The translations under genes were made by a program, and so were the position numbers. Below, piece after piece: positions 52,801 through 63,679 of a DNA stretch of 64,000 nt (its first letter is position 1; every line of letters starts with the position of its first letter). Source of the DNA: Ryuthela nishihirai (lineage: Eukaryota; Arthropoda; Arachnida; Araneae; Heptathelidae); the NCBI GenBank assembly GCA_038380435.1, contig JAWZYU010000752.1:1-64000 (forward strand). Reading direction: 5' to 3'. The notes beneath the pieces were generated by a model that did not search any database, was not told the origin of the DNA, and saw only the letters and a list, made by a program, of their open reading frames with translations.

Positions 52801-55800
52801 CCCTTTAAAGTTCATAAGCCGGGTAAGCAGTACGTATATAAATTAGTATTAAAACACATTGCATTGAATTTCTCTTTAAAGTTCATAGGCCGAGTAAACA
52901 GTACGTATAAAACTAGAATTGCATTCAATTTCTCTTTAAAGTTCATAGGCCGAGTAAGCAGTACGTATAAAACTAGAATTACATTGAATTTCTCTTTAAA
53001 GTTCATAGGCCGAGTAAGCAGTACGTATAAAACTAGAATTACATTGAATTTCTCTTTAAAGTTCATAGGCCGAGTAAGCAGTACGTATAAAACTAGGATT
53101 ACATTGAATTTCTCTTTAAAGTTCATAAGTCGAGTAAGCAGTACGTATAAAACTAGAATTACATTGAATTTCTCTTTAAAGTTCATAGGCCAAGTAAGCA
53201 GTACGTATAAAACTAGGATTACATTGAATTTCTCTTTAAAGTTCATAAGTCTAGTAAGCAGTACGTATAAAACTAGAATTACATTGAATTTCTCTTTAAA
53301 GTTCATAGGCCGAGTAAGCAGTACGTATAAAACTAGGATTACATTGAATTTCTCTTTAAAGTTCATAAGTCGAGTAAGCAGTACGTATAAAACTAGAATT
53401 ACATTGAATTTCTCTTTAAAGTTCATAGGCCAAGTAAGCAGTACGTATAAAACTAGGATTACATTGAATTTCTCTTTAAAGTTCATAAGTCTAGTAAGCA
53501 GTACGTATAAAACTAGAATTACATTGAATTTCTCTTTAAAGTTCATAGGCCGAGTAAGCAGTACGTATAAAACTAGGATTACATTGAATTTCTCTTTAAA
53601 GTTCACAGGCCGAGTAAGCAGTACGTATAAAACTAGGATTACATTGAATTTCTCTTTAAAGTTCATAAGTCGAGTAAGCAGTACGATTAAAACTAGAATT
53701 ACATTCAATTTCTCTTTAAAGTTCATAGGCCGAGTAAGCAGTACGTATAAAACTAGGATTACATTGAATTTCTCTTTAAAGTTCATAAATCGAGTAAGCA
53801 GTACGTATAAACCTAGAATTACATTGAATTTCTCTTTAAAGTTCATAGGCCGAGTAAACAGTACGTATAAAACTAGAATTGCATTCAATTTCTCTTTAAA
53901 GTTCATAGGCCGAGTAAGCAGTACGTATAAAACTAGAATTACATTGAATTTCTCTTTAAAGTTCATAGGCCGAGTAAGCAGTACGTATAAAACTAGAATT
54001 ACATTGAATTTCTCTTTAAAGTTCATAGGCCGAGTAAGCAGTACGTATAAAACTAGGATTACATTGAATTTCTCTTTAAAGTTCATAAGTCGAGTAAGCA
54101 GTACGTATAAAACTAGAATTACATTGAATTTCTCTTTAAAGTTCATAGGCCAAGTAAGCAGTACGTATAAAACTAGGATTACATTGAATTTCTCTTTAAA
54201 GTTCATAAGTCTAGTAAGCAGTACGTATAAAACTAGAATTACATTGAATTTCTCTTTAAAGTTCATAGGCCGAGTAAGCAGTACGTATAAAACTAGGATT
54301 ACATTGAATTTCTCTTTAAAGTTCACAGGCCGAGTAAGCAGTACGTATAAAACTAGGATTACATTGAATTTCTCTTTAAAGTTCATAAGTCGAGTAAGCA
54401 GTACGATTAAAACTAGAATTACATTCAATTTCTCTTTAAAGTTCATAGGCCGAGTAAGCAGTACGTATAAAACTAGGATTACATTGAATTTCTCTTTAAA
54501 GTTCATAAATCGAGTAAGCAGTACGTATAAAACTAGAATTACATTGAATTTCTCTTTAAAGTTCATAGGCCGAGTAAGCAGTACGTATAAAACTAGAATT
54601 ACATTGAATTTCTCTTTAAAGTTCATAGGCCGAGTAAGCAGTACGTATAAAACTAGGATTACATTGAATTTCTCTTTAAAGTTCATAAGTCGAGTAAGCA
54701 GTACGTATAAAACTAGAATTACATTGAATTTCTCTTTAAAGTTCATAGGCCAAGTAAGCAGTACGTATAAAACTAGGATTACATTGAATTTCTCTTTAAA
54801 GTTCATAAGTCGAATAAGCAGTACGTATAAAACTAGAATTACATTGAATTTCTCTTTAAAGTTCATAGGCCGAGTAAGCAGTACGTATAAAACTAGGATT
54901 ACATTGAATTTCTCTTTAAAGTTCACAGGCCGAGTAAGCAGTACGTATAAAACTAGGATTACATTGAATTTCTCTTTAAAGTTCATAAGTCGAGTAAGCA
55001 GTACGATTAAAACTAGAATTACATTCAATTTCTCTTTAAAGTTCATAGGCCGAGTAAGCAGTACGTATAAAACTAGGATTACATTGAATTTCTCTTTAAA
55101 GTTCATAAATCGAGTAAGCAGTACGTATAAAACTAGAATTACATTGAATTTCTCTTTAAAGTTCATAGGCCGAGTAAGCAGTACGTATAAAACTAGGATT
55201 ACATTGAATTTCTCTTTAAAGTTCATAGGCCGTGTAAGCAGTACGTATAAAACTAGAATTACATTGAATTTCTCTTTAAAGTTCATAGGCCGTGTAAGCA
55301 ATACGTATAAAACTAGGATTACATTGAATTTCTCTTTAAAGTTCATAAGTCGAGTAAGCAGTACGTATAAAACTAGAATTACATTGAATTTTTCTTTAAA
55401 GTTCATAGGCCGAGTAAGCAGTACGTATAAAACTAGGATTACATTGAATTTCTCTTTAAAGTTCATAAATCGAGTAAGCAGCACGTATAAAACTAGAATT
55501 ACATTGAATTTCTCTTTAAAGTTCATAGGCCGAGTAAGCAGTATGTATAAAACTAGGATTACATTGAATTTCTCTTTAAAGTTCATAGGCCGTGTAAGCA
55601 GTACGTATAAAACTAGGATTACATTGAATTTCTCTTTAAAGTTCATAAATCGAGTAAGCAGTACGTATAAAACTAGAATTACATTGAATTTCTCTTTAAA
55701 GTTCATAGGCCGAGTAAGCAATACGTATAAAACTAGGATTACATTGAATTTCTCTTTAAAGTTCATAAGTCGAGTAAGCAGTACGTATAAAACTAGAATT

Positions 55801-57240
55801 ACATTGAATTTTTCTTTAAAGTTCATAGGCCGAGTAAGCAGTACGTATAAAACTAGGATTACATTGAATTTCTCTTTAAAGTTCATAAATCGAGTAAGCA
55901 GCACGTATAAAACTAGAATTACATTGAATTTCTCTTTAAAGTTCATAGGCCGAGTAAGCAGTATGTATAAAACTAGGATTACATTGAATTTCTCTTTAAA
56001 GTTCATAGGCCGTGTAAGCAGTACGTATAAAACTAGGATTACATTGAATTTCTCTTTAAAGTTCATAAATCGAGTAAGCAGTACGTATAAAACTAGAATT
56101 ACATTGAATTTCTCTTTAAAGTTCATAGGCCGAGTAAGCAGTATGTATAAAACTAGAATTACATTGAATTTCTCTTTAAAGTTCATAGGCCGAGTAAGCA
56201 GTACGTATAAAACTAGGATTACATTGAATTTTTCTTTAAAGTTCATAGGCCGTGTAAGCAGTACATATAAAACTAGGATTACATTGAATTTCTCTTTAAA
56301 GTTCATAAGTCGAGTAAGCAGTACGTATAAAACTAGAATTACATTGAATTTCTCTTTAAAGTTCATAGGCCGAGTAAGCAGTACGTATAAAACTAGGATT
56401 ACATTGAATTTCTCTTTAAAGTTCATAAATCGAGTAAGCAGTACGTATAAAACTAGAATTACATTGAATTTCTCTTTAAAGTTCATAGGCCGAGTAAGCA
56501 GTACGTATAAAACTAGGATTACATTGAATTTCTCTTTAAAGTTCATAGGCCGTGTAAGCAGTACGTATAAAACTAGGATTACATTGAATTTCTCTTTAAA
56601 GTTCATAAGTCGAGTAAGCAGTACGTATAAAACTAGAATTACATTGAATTTCTCTTTAAAGTTCATAGGCCGAGTAAGCAGTACGTATAAAACTAGGATT
56701 ACATTGAATTTCTCTTTAAAGTTCATAGGCCGAGTAAGCAGTACGTATAAAACTAGGATTACATTGAATTTCTCTTTAAAGTTCATAAGTCGAGTAAGCA
56801 GTACGTATAAAACTAGAATTACATTGAATTTCTCTTTAAAGTTCATAGGCCGAGTAAGCAGTACGTATAAAACTAGGATTACATTGAATTTCTCTTTAAA
56901 GTTCATAGGCCGTGTAAGCCGTACGTATAAAACTAGGATTACATTGAATTTCTCTTTAAAGTTCATAAGTCGAGTAAGCAGTACGTATAAAACTAGAATT
57001 ACATTGAATTTCTCTTTAAAGTTCATAGGCCGAGTAAGCAGTACGTATAAAACTAGAATTACATTGAATTTCTCTTTAAAGTTCATAAGCCGAGTAAGCA
57101 GTACGTATAAAACTAGGATTACATTGAATTTCTCTTTAAAGTTCATAGGCCGAGTAAGCAGTACGTATAAAACTAGGATTACATTGAATTTCTCTTTAAA
57201 GTTCATAAGTCGAGTAAGCAGCAAGTAAAAACCGAGATTG
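52801..57240. repeat. 60 bp satellite array, about 74 copies with higher-order structure
   Basis: Unit exactly 60 bp: ACATTGAATTTCTCTTTAAA, GTTCATAGGCCGAGTAAGCA, GTACGTATAAAACTAGRATT. Variant blocks AGGCCGAG, AAGTCGAG, AAATCGAG, AGGCCAAG, AAGTCTAG and AGGCCGTG recur in ordered multi-unit patterns. Rare markers such as GTTCACAGGCC (at about 53600, 54320 and 54920) repeat at 720 and 600 bp. Both strands are open for about 1500 codons because 60 is 20 codons and no stop occurs in the unit. Left units are more diverged than central ones. Confidence 0.98.
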
Positions 57241-58765
57241 CATTGAATTTCCTTTCAGGTTCATGTTTGTCATGTACTCTTCATAAACAATACTAAAGAC
57301 TCCCGATGGCATCTCCCTCTCTCGTGGCCCCACATTGCTAATAGCATCGAGAGTTAATTGTCGTGGAGCCTGCTTTGGATAAAAATGAAAGGCAAATCTG
57401 TACTGTTAATTTTACCATGCGGTCGCCATGCTCGGCAAAAACAAAAGAACGATTTAAGAATGTCTAGCGGCCGAAGGCGAAAGACGCAAAGTAAAAAAAA
57501 AAGTTCCCCCTAACTTCGATGACGGATAGGGAGTGTTAAAAAATGAAACTGCTGCTGGAAGTTTCGAAGGGCTAACCCGTAGTTAATGCAAAAAATGAAT
57601 AATTTTCGCTACTCGCATAAAGGTTTTTCATATATTTTAAACTTCCAAGTCCGGTACTTAGCCCGTAATCAAGAGAAGGAGTCATTAATCACTGAACAGC
57701 AAGAAATCCTTTATTGGAACAAATGATGTTGCTGAGACTTGCACTGGGGTGGGACGGCAGCTCGTGCACAGAGTGTGGGGGAGTCACGGAATTGGGATGT
57801 GGGGGAGCAGGGGGGGACGGGAGATGACGAGAGGAGGAAGAATAGACTGAAGGAAGAATGGGAGAGAGAGAGAGAGAACTAAGTAACACGGAGGAATTAG
57901 TCGTTGTGAAGGATATACGAAGGCAAAATGAAAAGAAGAGAGGTTCGAAAGATATCCGAAACTTATTTTTTTAGTACAGACAAGGGAAGAAAAGTATAAA
58001 ACGCAATCAGAAAGGGGAGAAGAGGTTAAAAAAAAAAAGATGTTTCCTGAGCAATAAATATCTTATGATATCTCCATAGAATCAGTTGAATTATCGCAGA
58101 GAAGTTATCCTCTTTGCCTAAATTCTAGTAGAAAGTATTTTTGGCAGTTTTACGCCATCTGAGGTTTCTGTTTTCCACAAAAGTCTGCTTCTGTGGCATA
58201 TTTCGCTGAAATGCCTTGTCAGGCTTTGCTCCCATGTAAAGCTGCCTTGGGAGAAATTATTTCATTCTTGATGTTCCAGAAACGGTGCAGTTTTCCCTAG
58301 GATAGTTGCGAAAACTAGATTTTTCAGTAGTTTTGATGCGAAACTGGATTTTTTTCGTTGGGTTCGGAGTAAATTTTGGGTTTCTGTTAGGTTAGAGCAG
58401 AAACTAGAGATCTTTTGCAGAGATTCAGTGGAAAATGAAGAATTTCCTTTTATGGCAGCTGAAACTAAAAATTTCGGGATGAGTAGAATTCGATGGAAAC
58501 TGTGATTTCTTTCTACACAGTGTCGCAGAAACTAAAATTTCTTCAATCTTCGTCCAAATTTTAAGCTTTTGCATGCTGAGAAAGTTAAAACATCAGTGTG
58601 GCGAATACTGTAGCATTTTCATAGGATATCGTTGATACTACAAAATGCTCATGCGTTTGGCGTTGACTGAGTGTCTAGCATGCTTCGAAGCGGAACGTTC
58701 GAATGCCAGAAAGACACAACGTTGTGTTTCTACAATGGTTAAATGATACGTTTCTACAGTTCATG
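57241..58765. other. Single-copy-looking interval; weak old repeats at the right
   Basis: No transposon recognised. 57720-57890 is purine-rich (GGGGGACGGGAGATGACGAG, GAGAGAGAGAG). 58140-58600 has loosely repeated GAAACTAGA/TTTCT words about 50 bases apart that suggest a very decayed tandem array. Confidence 0.4.
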
Positions 58766-58769
58766 CAAG

Positions 58770-59127
58770 TTTGCCGTTCCAAGCGAATTCGCATTTTTTT
58801 TCCCAACCCAAAACAATGTACTTTTTTTTTAAATAAATAAAAATAATATAAATAAATATCCCCTCAAGCAGCTGTTTGCCACAGAGGTCTGACATGAGCC
58901 TGCCAGTTTATATGACATAGTAGAAGGTCTGAGAGGATGGCAGGCCCTCAGCAGAAAAACGACACATACATCCATGCCTTACCCGGGGCTCGAACCCAGG
59001 TCCCGTAGATCAGTAGCCACTCGACCACGGGACGGCTTTTTACCTTCCCAAAAAGAATTTTTAATTTTTGGGGCAACAAGAGAATGTATGTTTTTCCCGC
59101 GCTTATGGTTTTTACACTTCAGTGAAT
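58770..59127. repeat. Dispersed repeat with SINE-B inserted (filled site)
   Basis: CAAGTTTGCCGTTCCAAGCG, CAACCCAAAACAATG, CAAAAAGAATTTTTAATTTT and GAGAATGTATGTTTTTCCC match 61866-62015, which lacks the insert. The interruption is the SINE-B at 58833-59036. Confidence 0.88.
58833..59036 (-). mobile_element. SINE-B copy
   Basis: Minus-strand copy with CCCTCAAGCAGCTG at the left and the tRNA-like head at the right (GGGCTCGAACCCAGG, GATCAGTAGCC, CTCGACCACGGG). Preceded by an AAATAAATA tail, as expected for this family's TTTA-type 3' end. Confidence 0.9.
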
Positions 59128-59139
59128 TCCTAATAGGGT

Positions 59140-59515
59140 TGAAGGTTGGCTAGGTCTCTTAGCGCACCATGCTCGTAATTTGAGGTTCTCTGATTCGATC
59201 CCCACTGTCTCTGTATTAGATTTTTATCCGCTATTCTCCGTGCTGTCCCCGCCGAGTAAGGGGGACATTAAAGAGTGAAAAAGCCGCCGCCCGTCTCCTG
59301 CAACGTTAAGCCGTGGCTCCATGTATAAGAAAGCCAAACTCTGGGCACTTTGAAGAACATTTCAACATCTTGTTTCCCATCTGGCTCCTAACAGCTGTTC
59401 AGTGTGGATCCATTCGTTCGACTTTCTCTAAGCTTTTGAGATTCTTGTGACCTGCTATTTAGCCCACTCTCTACAAAAAAAGTTATGCTTAGATGTAAAA
59501 CCGCCCAACCCATCC
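59140..59515 (+). mobile_element. Very diverged SINE-A copy
   Basis: Recognisable order of head (GGTCTCTTAGCGCACC, TTCGATCCCC), core (CAACGTTAAGCCGTGGCTCC) and 3' end (AGATGTAAAACCGCCC), with many changes; an old insertion. Confidence 0.7.
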
Positions 59516-59585
59516 TGATCGATCTTCTATGTTATTAATACAGAGGTTTTTCAGGTGATGAAAAACTCTACACTCTCCGTAGATA

Positions 59586-59881
59586 TGGAAAATTCCCCAC
59601 CCTGCCCACGGTCAGTAGAGGACACCGATGGGCTTGGAAAGGCCGCCGTCCGTCGGATGGGACGTTAAGCCGTGGCCCCGTGTGCGGGAGAGCCATACCC
59701 TGTGCACGTTAAAGAACACGCTGGATGAGCTTGACGGGAGGCTACCATCTGTCTCCCAATAGCTGTTCCAGTGGGTCCCCTCACCCAACCTTCTCTGAGC
59801 CTTCGGGGTCCATGTGACCTGGCCATTTAACCCATGGTGTGCAAAAAAATGCCGCTCAGAGGTAAAACAACCCAACCCAAC
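59586..59881 (+). mobile_element. SINE-A, 5'-truncated, with 9 bp target-site duplication
   Basis: Starts within the core (AAAATTCCCCACCC). CCGTAGATA flanks it at 59577-59585 and 59882-59890. The 3' end is AACAACCCAACCCAAC, showing a short repeat of the tail unit. Confidence 0.92.
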
Positions 59882-59890
59882 CCGTAGATA

Positions 59891-60994
59891 AGGTGTTGAA
59901 ATTGTAGGATTCCTTGCGAATGCAGTAGAAGCTCTGATTTTTTCACGATTGGCACAAAAACAAACGCGTTATTAAAATGAGCTGCGTAAATGATGAGTTT
60001 TCACTTTAATCACTCTCATCACGACATCCAACGGGAGTGTGAAACTGTTACAACAATCCCCTAATTTCTCGTTGCGACTCGGAGTATTTATCTTCACTGC
60101 GTCCTGATAAAGGAGCAAAAGACGTATTCAAAGAAAATGAAGGTAAAAGAAGAACAAAAAAAAAAAATCCCAAACGCGAATGAATTGAAAACAGCGAAGT
60201 TTATTAAAATGCGAGTCTTAATGAAACAGCGGAGGACGAAACAACGGAACTGCAAAGCAAACACAAAAGCTGCTGTTATTCATTTCTTCATAAGGAAAAC
60301 AAGTAACAGGAAAGACAAGATAAAGAATAAAAAAAAGGCCTCAATTGTTTCCTGGCTTGCTATCAATCCCCACTTCTGTTCCAAGCCTGACCAGCCCAGG
60401 TAGTAAAGTTTATTAGCGTTAAGCACCAGTTCCCAGGGCCGTGTTTTTAGCACTTAACCTCTGGTCGGTCACGTGCGTGGCTGGCTGCAGGAGGCGGTGA
60501 CCAGCGAGCAATAATTGCTGGGAAGCCCTTAATAGGCTCAGGAAGCTTGGCTGTTAATTAATTTTGGTCGTTAGCTCAGCGTGCTCGGCAATCAATCCAG
60601 GAATCGGAGGCTCCTGCATCACGCGCCAGCGGAGTGCCAAGAGCAGCTGGATGACGATGGAGATGAGAGGAGCCGGAGAGAAGAGAGAGAGAGATGAGGA
60701 GAGAGAGGAGCAGATGAGAAGAACTGGAGGTCTCGTCAGGTTTCCGGATTCGGTCCAGTGAATTTTGGGGGGAGGCTTTCTGCATTTGGCCTCTTGGTCA
60801 TATTTTGAAGACAAGCTAAGAGAAATAATAGAATCACATGACGGAGGTTACGGATGAGACTCGTGCCATTAGGAACTTCTAATCCAGACGCTTGTAACAT
60901 TAAAAAACTTGGTTGTAGACTCCAGAGTTTACTTAGAGTTCTGTTAGCGCAGATTCAAAAGAATTAATCACACCAGACTGCTGATTAATATCAT
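59891..60994. other. Single-copy-looking interval
   Basis: AT-rich to 60390 with A-runs, then a GC-richer stretch at 60430-60760 (CTGGCTGCAGGAGGCGGTG, CGCGCCAGCGGAGTGCC) followed by GAGA-rich sequence at 60670-60720. No exon supported. Confidence 0.4.
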
Positions 60995-61004
60995 CGCTGG
61001 AAAT

Positions 61005-61860
61005 TTGTTTTTAAATAATAATACCTGTAGTAAAATGCTTAGAACAATCACTTTATCGTTGAAAATCTTCCACATTAATGTCAGCCATATGACAGCAGAA
61101 TCATTATCTGCTTTAAGCATTTCAATACTAATTTCATCTACCCCTGGTGAATTATGTGGTTTAGATTTAGAGAGTTGGGTTGTTTTGGGTTGTTTTACCT
61201 CTGAGCGGCACTTTTTTGCACACCATAGGTTAAATGGCCAGGTCACATGGACCCCGAAGGCTCAGAGAAGGTTGGAGGAGGGGACCCACTGGAACAGCTG
61301 TTGGGAGACAGATGGTAGCCTCCCGTCAAGGCCATCCAGCGTGTTCTTTAACGTGCACAGGGTATGGCTCTCCCGCACACGGGGCCACGGCTTAACGCCC
61401 CATCCGACGGACGGCGGCCTTTCCAAGCCCATCGGTGTCCCCTACTGACCGTAGGCAGGGTATGGAATTTTGCGGAGATAAATCTCAACGCTGACCCAAC
61501 TGGGACTCGAACCTGGGAACTACAGATTACGAGTCTGACGCGCTACCGACTGAGCCACCCCACCCCCACCCCCCAGATTTAGAGAGAGCCAAAGTAACTC
61601 CATATTATGAAATAGGTCCAACTTTGAAGACAGTAGCTGCATCGACATTAAAATCAATGGGAATAGAACTAACCACATTATCCAGAACATCTCTGAAATG
61701 CTCAGCCCACCTAGTATGTGACAGAAATCTCACCTTCAATAACTCCTCTATTCCATAAAGTTTTTTCTTACAAATATTTTAATATCTGATAATTCTGTGC
61801 TTTTGTGCTATCTAGCCTTTTCTCTGCTTTGTCAGCCAGGGCTATCAAACTAAAGACGAA
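61005..61860 (-). pseudogene. LINE endonuclease/reverse-transcriptase fragment split by SINE-A
   Basis: On the minus strand, right part: LADKAEKRLDSTKAQ, then RWAEHFRDVLDNVV, the linker upstream of the reverse transcriptase in many LINEs. Left part: KSKPHNSPGVDEISIEMLKA, the first reverse-transcriptase block (usually N-K-(A/S)-P-G-x-D-x-I-x-x-E-x-L-K). Stops and frameshifts interrupt both. The SINE-A at 61175-61574 interrupts the frame. No later reverse-transcriptase motif is present to the left. Confidence 0.8.
61175..61574 (-). mobile_element. SINE-A inserted in a LINE relic, with 12 bp target-site duplication
   Basis: Complete copy. AGATTTAGAGAG flanks it at 61163-61174 and 61575-61586. 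The 3' end has the tail word duplicated (GTTGGGTTGTTTTGGGTTG on the plus strand). Confidence 0.94.
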
Positions 61861-61865
61861 TTTAC

Positions 61866-62015
61866 AAGTTTGCCGATCCAAGCGAAGTCGCATTTTTTTC
61901 CCCAACCCAAAACAATACTTTTTTTTACCTTTCCAAAAAGAATTTTTAATTTTTGGGGGAACAAGAGAATGTATGTTTTTCCCCCGCTGATTGGTTTTAG
62001 ACTTCAGTGAATTGA
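61866..62015. repeat. Dispersed repeat, empty site
   Basis: Match to 58770-59127 without the SINE-B. Starts immediately beside the LINE relic. Identity and origin of the repeat are unknown. Confidence 0.85.
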
Positions 62016-62141
62016 TCTTTTACTTTCCTTGCCCCCCCCCCTCATCATTTGCCCCAAACAAAACATACATTTTTTACTACTCCAGACGCGTTTAATATTT
62101 TGCGGCCCAAAAACTATCTTCACGCTCCAGATTCATAGCAG

Positions 62142-62431
62142 TACAGTCGCTCAAAAAGTATCCGAACACTACGGTTGATTACAGAATTGAGAAAAAATAT
62201 CTGGCAACGATTTTATTTTAGAAATTAGTGATCTGGCAACACTCCGTGTCAGGTGACACGGAGTGTTGCCAGATCACTCCGTGTCAGATCACTCCGTGTC
62301 TGGCAACACTCCGTGTCAGGTGACACGGAGTGTTGCCAGATCACTAATTTCTAAAATAAAATCGTTGTCAGATATTTTTTCTCAATTCTGTAATCAACCG
62401 TAGTGTTCGGATACTTTTTTGAGCGACTGTA
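62142..62431. mobile_element. MITE-P copy with expanded centre
   Basis: Both TA-flanked termini are present. The central palindrome is a variant (CACTCCGTGTCAGGTGACAC) and occurs twice in a row, separated by GATCACTCCGTGTC words, making the element about 290 bp. The arms remain nearly perfect complements. Confidence 0.9.
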
Positions 62432-62745
62432 CATTTTGAAATGAGAATAATGCAATTTAATTCGATTAGTCATCGTATATAAATGATTAAAAATAATTTT
62501 TCAGAAACTTACTTATTCTCTAAATGCACTGCGTCTAAAAATATCTCCTTCCCTCCACTTAAAAACATAAAATAAAATAACAAATAAGTTTGGAATTCTT
62601 CCCCTATGGAACAAATAACTTCTTTGTACATTTCTGAAAATTTTGCCTATAAGAAAATTTGAAATTTAGTGAACAGAAACAAAAATTATTTAGCTCTAGG
62701 TCCGACTAGGATTCTGTCAGATCACACTGTAGAAACTTTTCAAAG

Positions 62746-63126
62746 TTGGGTTGTTTTACCTCTGAGCGGCACTTTTTTGCACAACATGGGCTAAATGGCC
62801 AGGTCACAAGGACCCCGAAGGCTCAGAGAAGGTTGGGGGAGGGGACCCACTGGAACAGCTGTTGGGAGACAGATGGTAGCCTCCCGTCAAGGCCATCCAG
62901 CGTGTTCTTTAACGTGCACAGGGTATGGCTCTCCCGCACACGGGGCCACGGCTTAACGTCCCATCCGACGGACGGCAGTCTTTCCAAGCCCAAGGTGTTC
63001 CCTACTGACCGTGGGCAGGGCGGGGAATTTTGCGGAGATAAATCTCAACGCCGACCCAGCTGGGACTCGAACCTGGGAAGTGCAGATTACGAGCCTGGCG
63101 CGCTACCGACTGAGCCACCCCGCCCC
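62746..63126 (-). mobile_element. SINE-A copy with 11 bp target-site duplication
   Basis: Complete copy very close to consensus. ACTTTTCAAAG flanks it at 62735-62745 and 63127-63137. Probably among the youngest insertions here. Confidence 0.94.
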
Positions 63127-63137
63127 ACTTTTCAAAG

Positions 63138-63679
63138 AATTATTATTCATACAGTATTACATCTCTAATAACACATGCATCTAAACACCGTGCAAGAAAC
63201 AAACTAAACTCTTCAATAACCAAATGTAGAAGGCACTCATCTGATGAATATTTGCATATAAATATTTGTGCGTTCACGATAATAATCTTTTGCAGAGACA
63301 GTAAACAATAAATGTCACGTCATCTTTCGCGTTTAGAGATTAGAACTGATAAATATGCAGAAGGTGTGTGTGTGTGGGGGGGGGGGGGGTCCTCGAGCGT
63401 TATTATTAACCAATTTAGCATTCATTTGTTAGAAGAGTTGAAATTCAGTAAACAATTGGGAAATTAAAGCTCGAAGCTAATTTGTTCCCTTGTAAAGTAT
63501 GCAGCAAGTCTGTTGTGCATGCTATTATTCTTTATCACTAAGCTGGTGATCAAAATTATGAAACTGCACATAAAGAGTGAAAGATTAGAATAAAAATATC
63601 CTTTCTGGTTAAAAAGATTCTTCCCCTATGATTGCGTGAAACATTTCATCAAGATCATGTAGTTCCGCAACCGAAGGTC
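63138..63679. other. AT-rich interval with a simple repeat
   Basis: Contains a (GT)n tract followed by a G-run at 63366-63390. Otherwise no feature recognised. Confidence 0.45.

Noticed and set aside
52711..57228. 1505-codon plus-strand and 1470-codon minus-strand reading frames as genes
   Set aside because: Both cover the 60 bp satellite. Period divisible by three, young units and no stop in the unit explain openness on both strands at once. The start codon of the plus frame lies inside a SINE.
6901..63168. Many 70-140 codon frames with phrases such as GQVTWTPKAQRRLGEG or RLNVPSDGRRPFQAH
   Set aside because: They are translations of SINE-A copies in different frames and orientations, and the similarity simply tracks the repeat.
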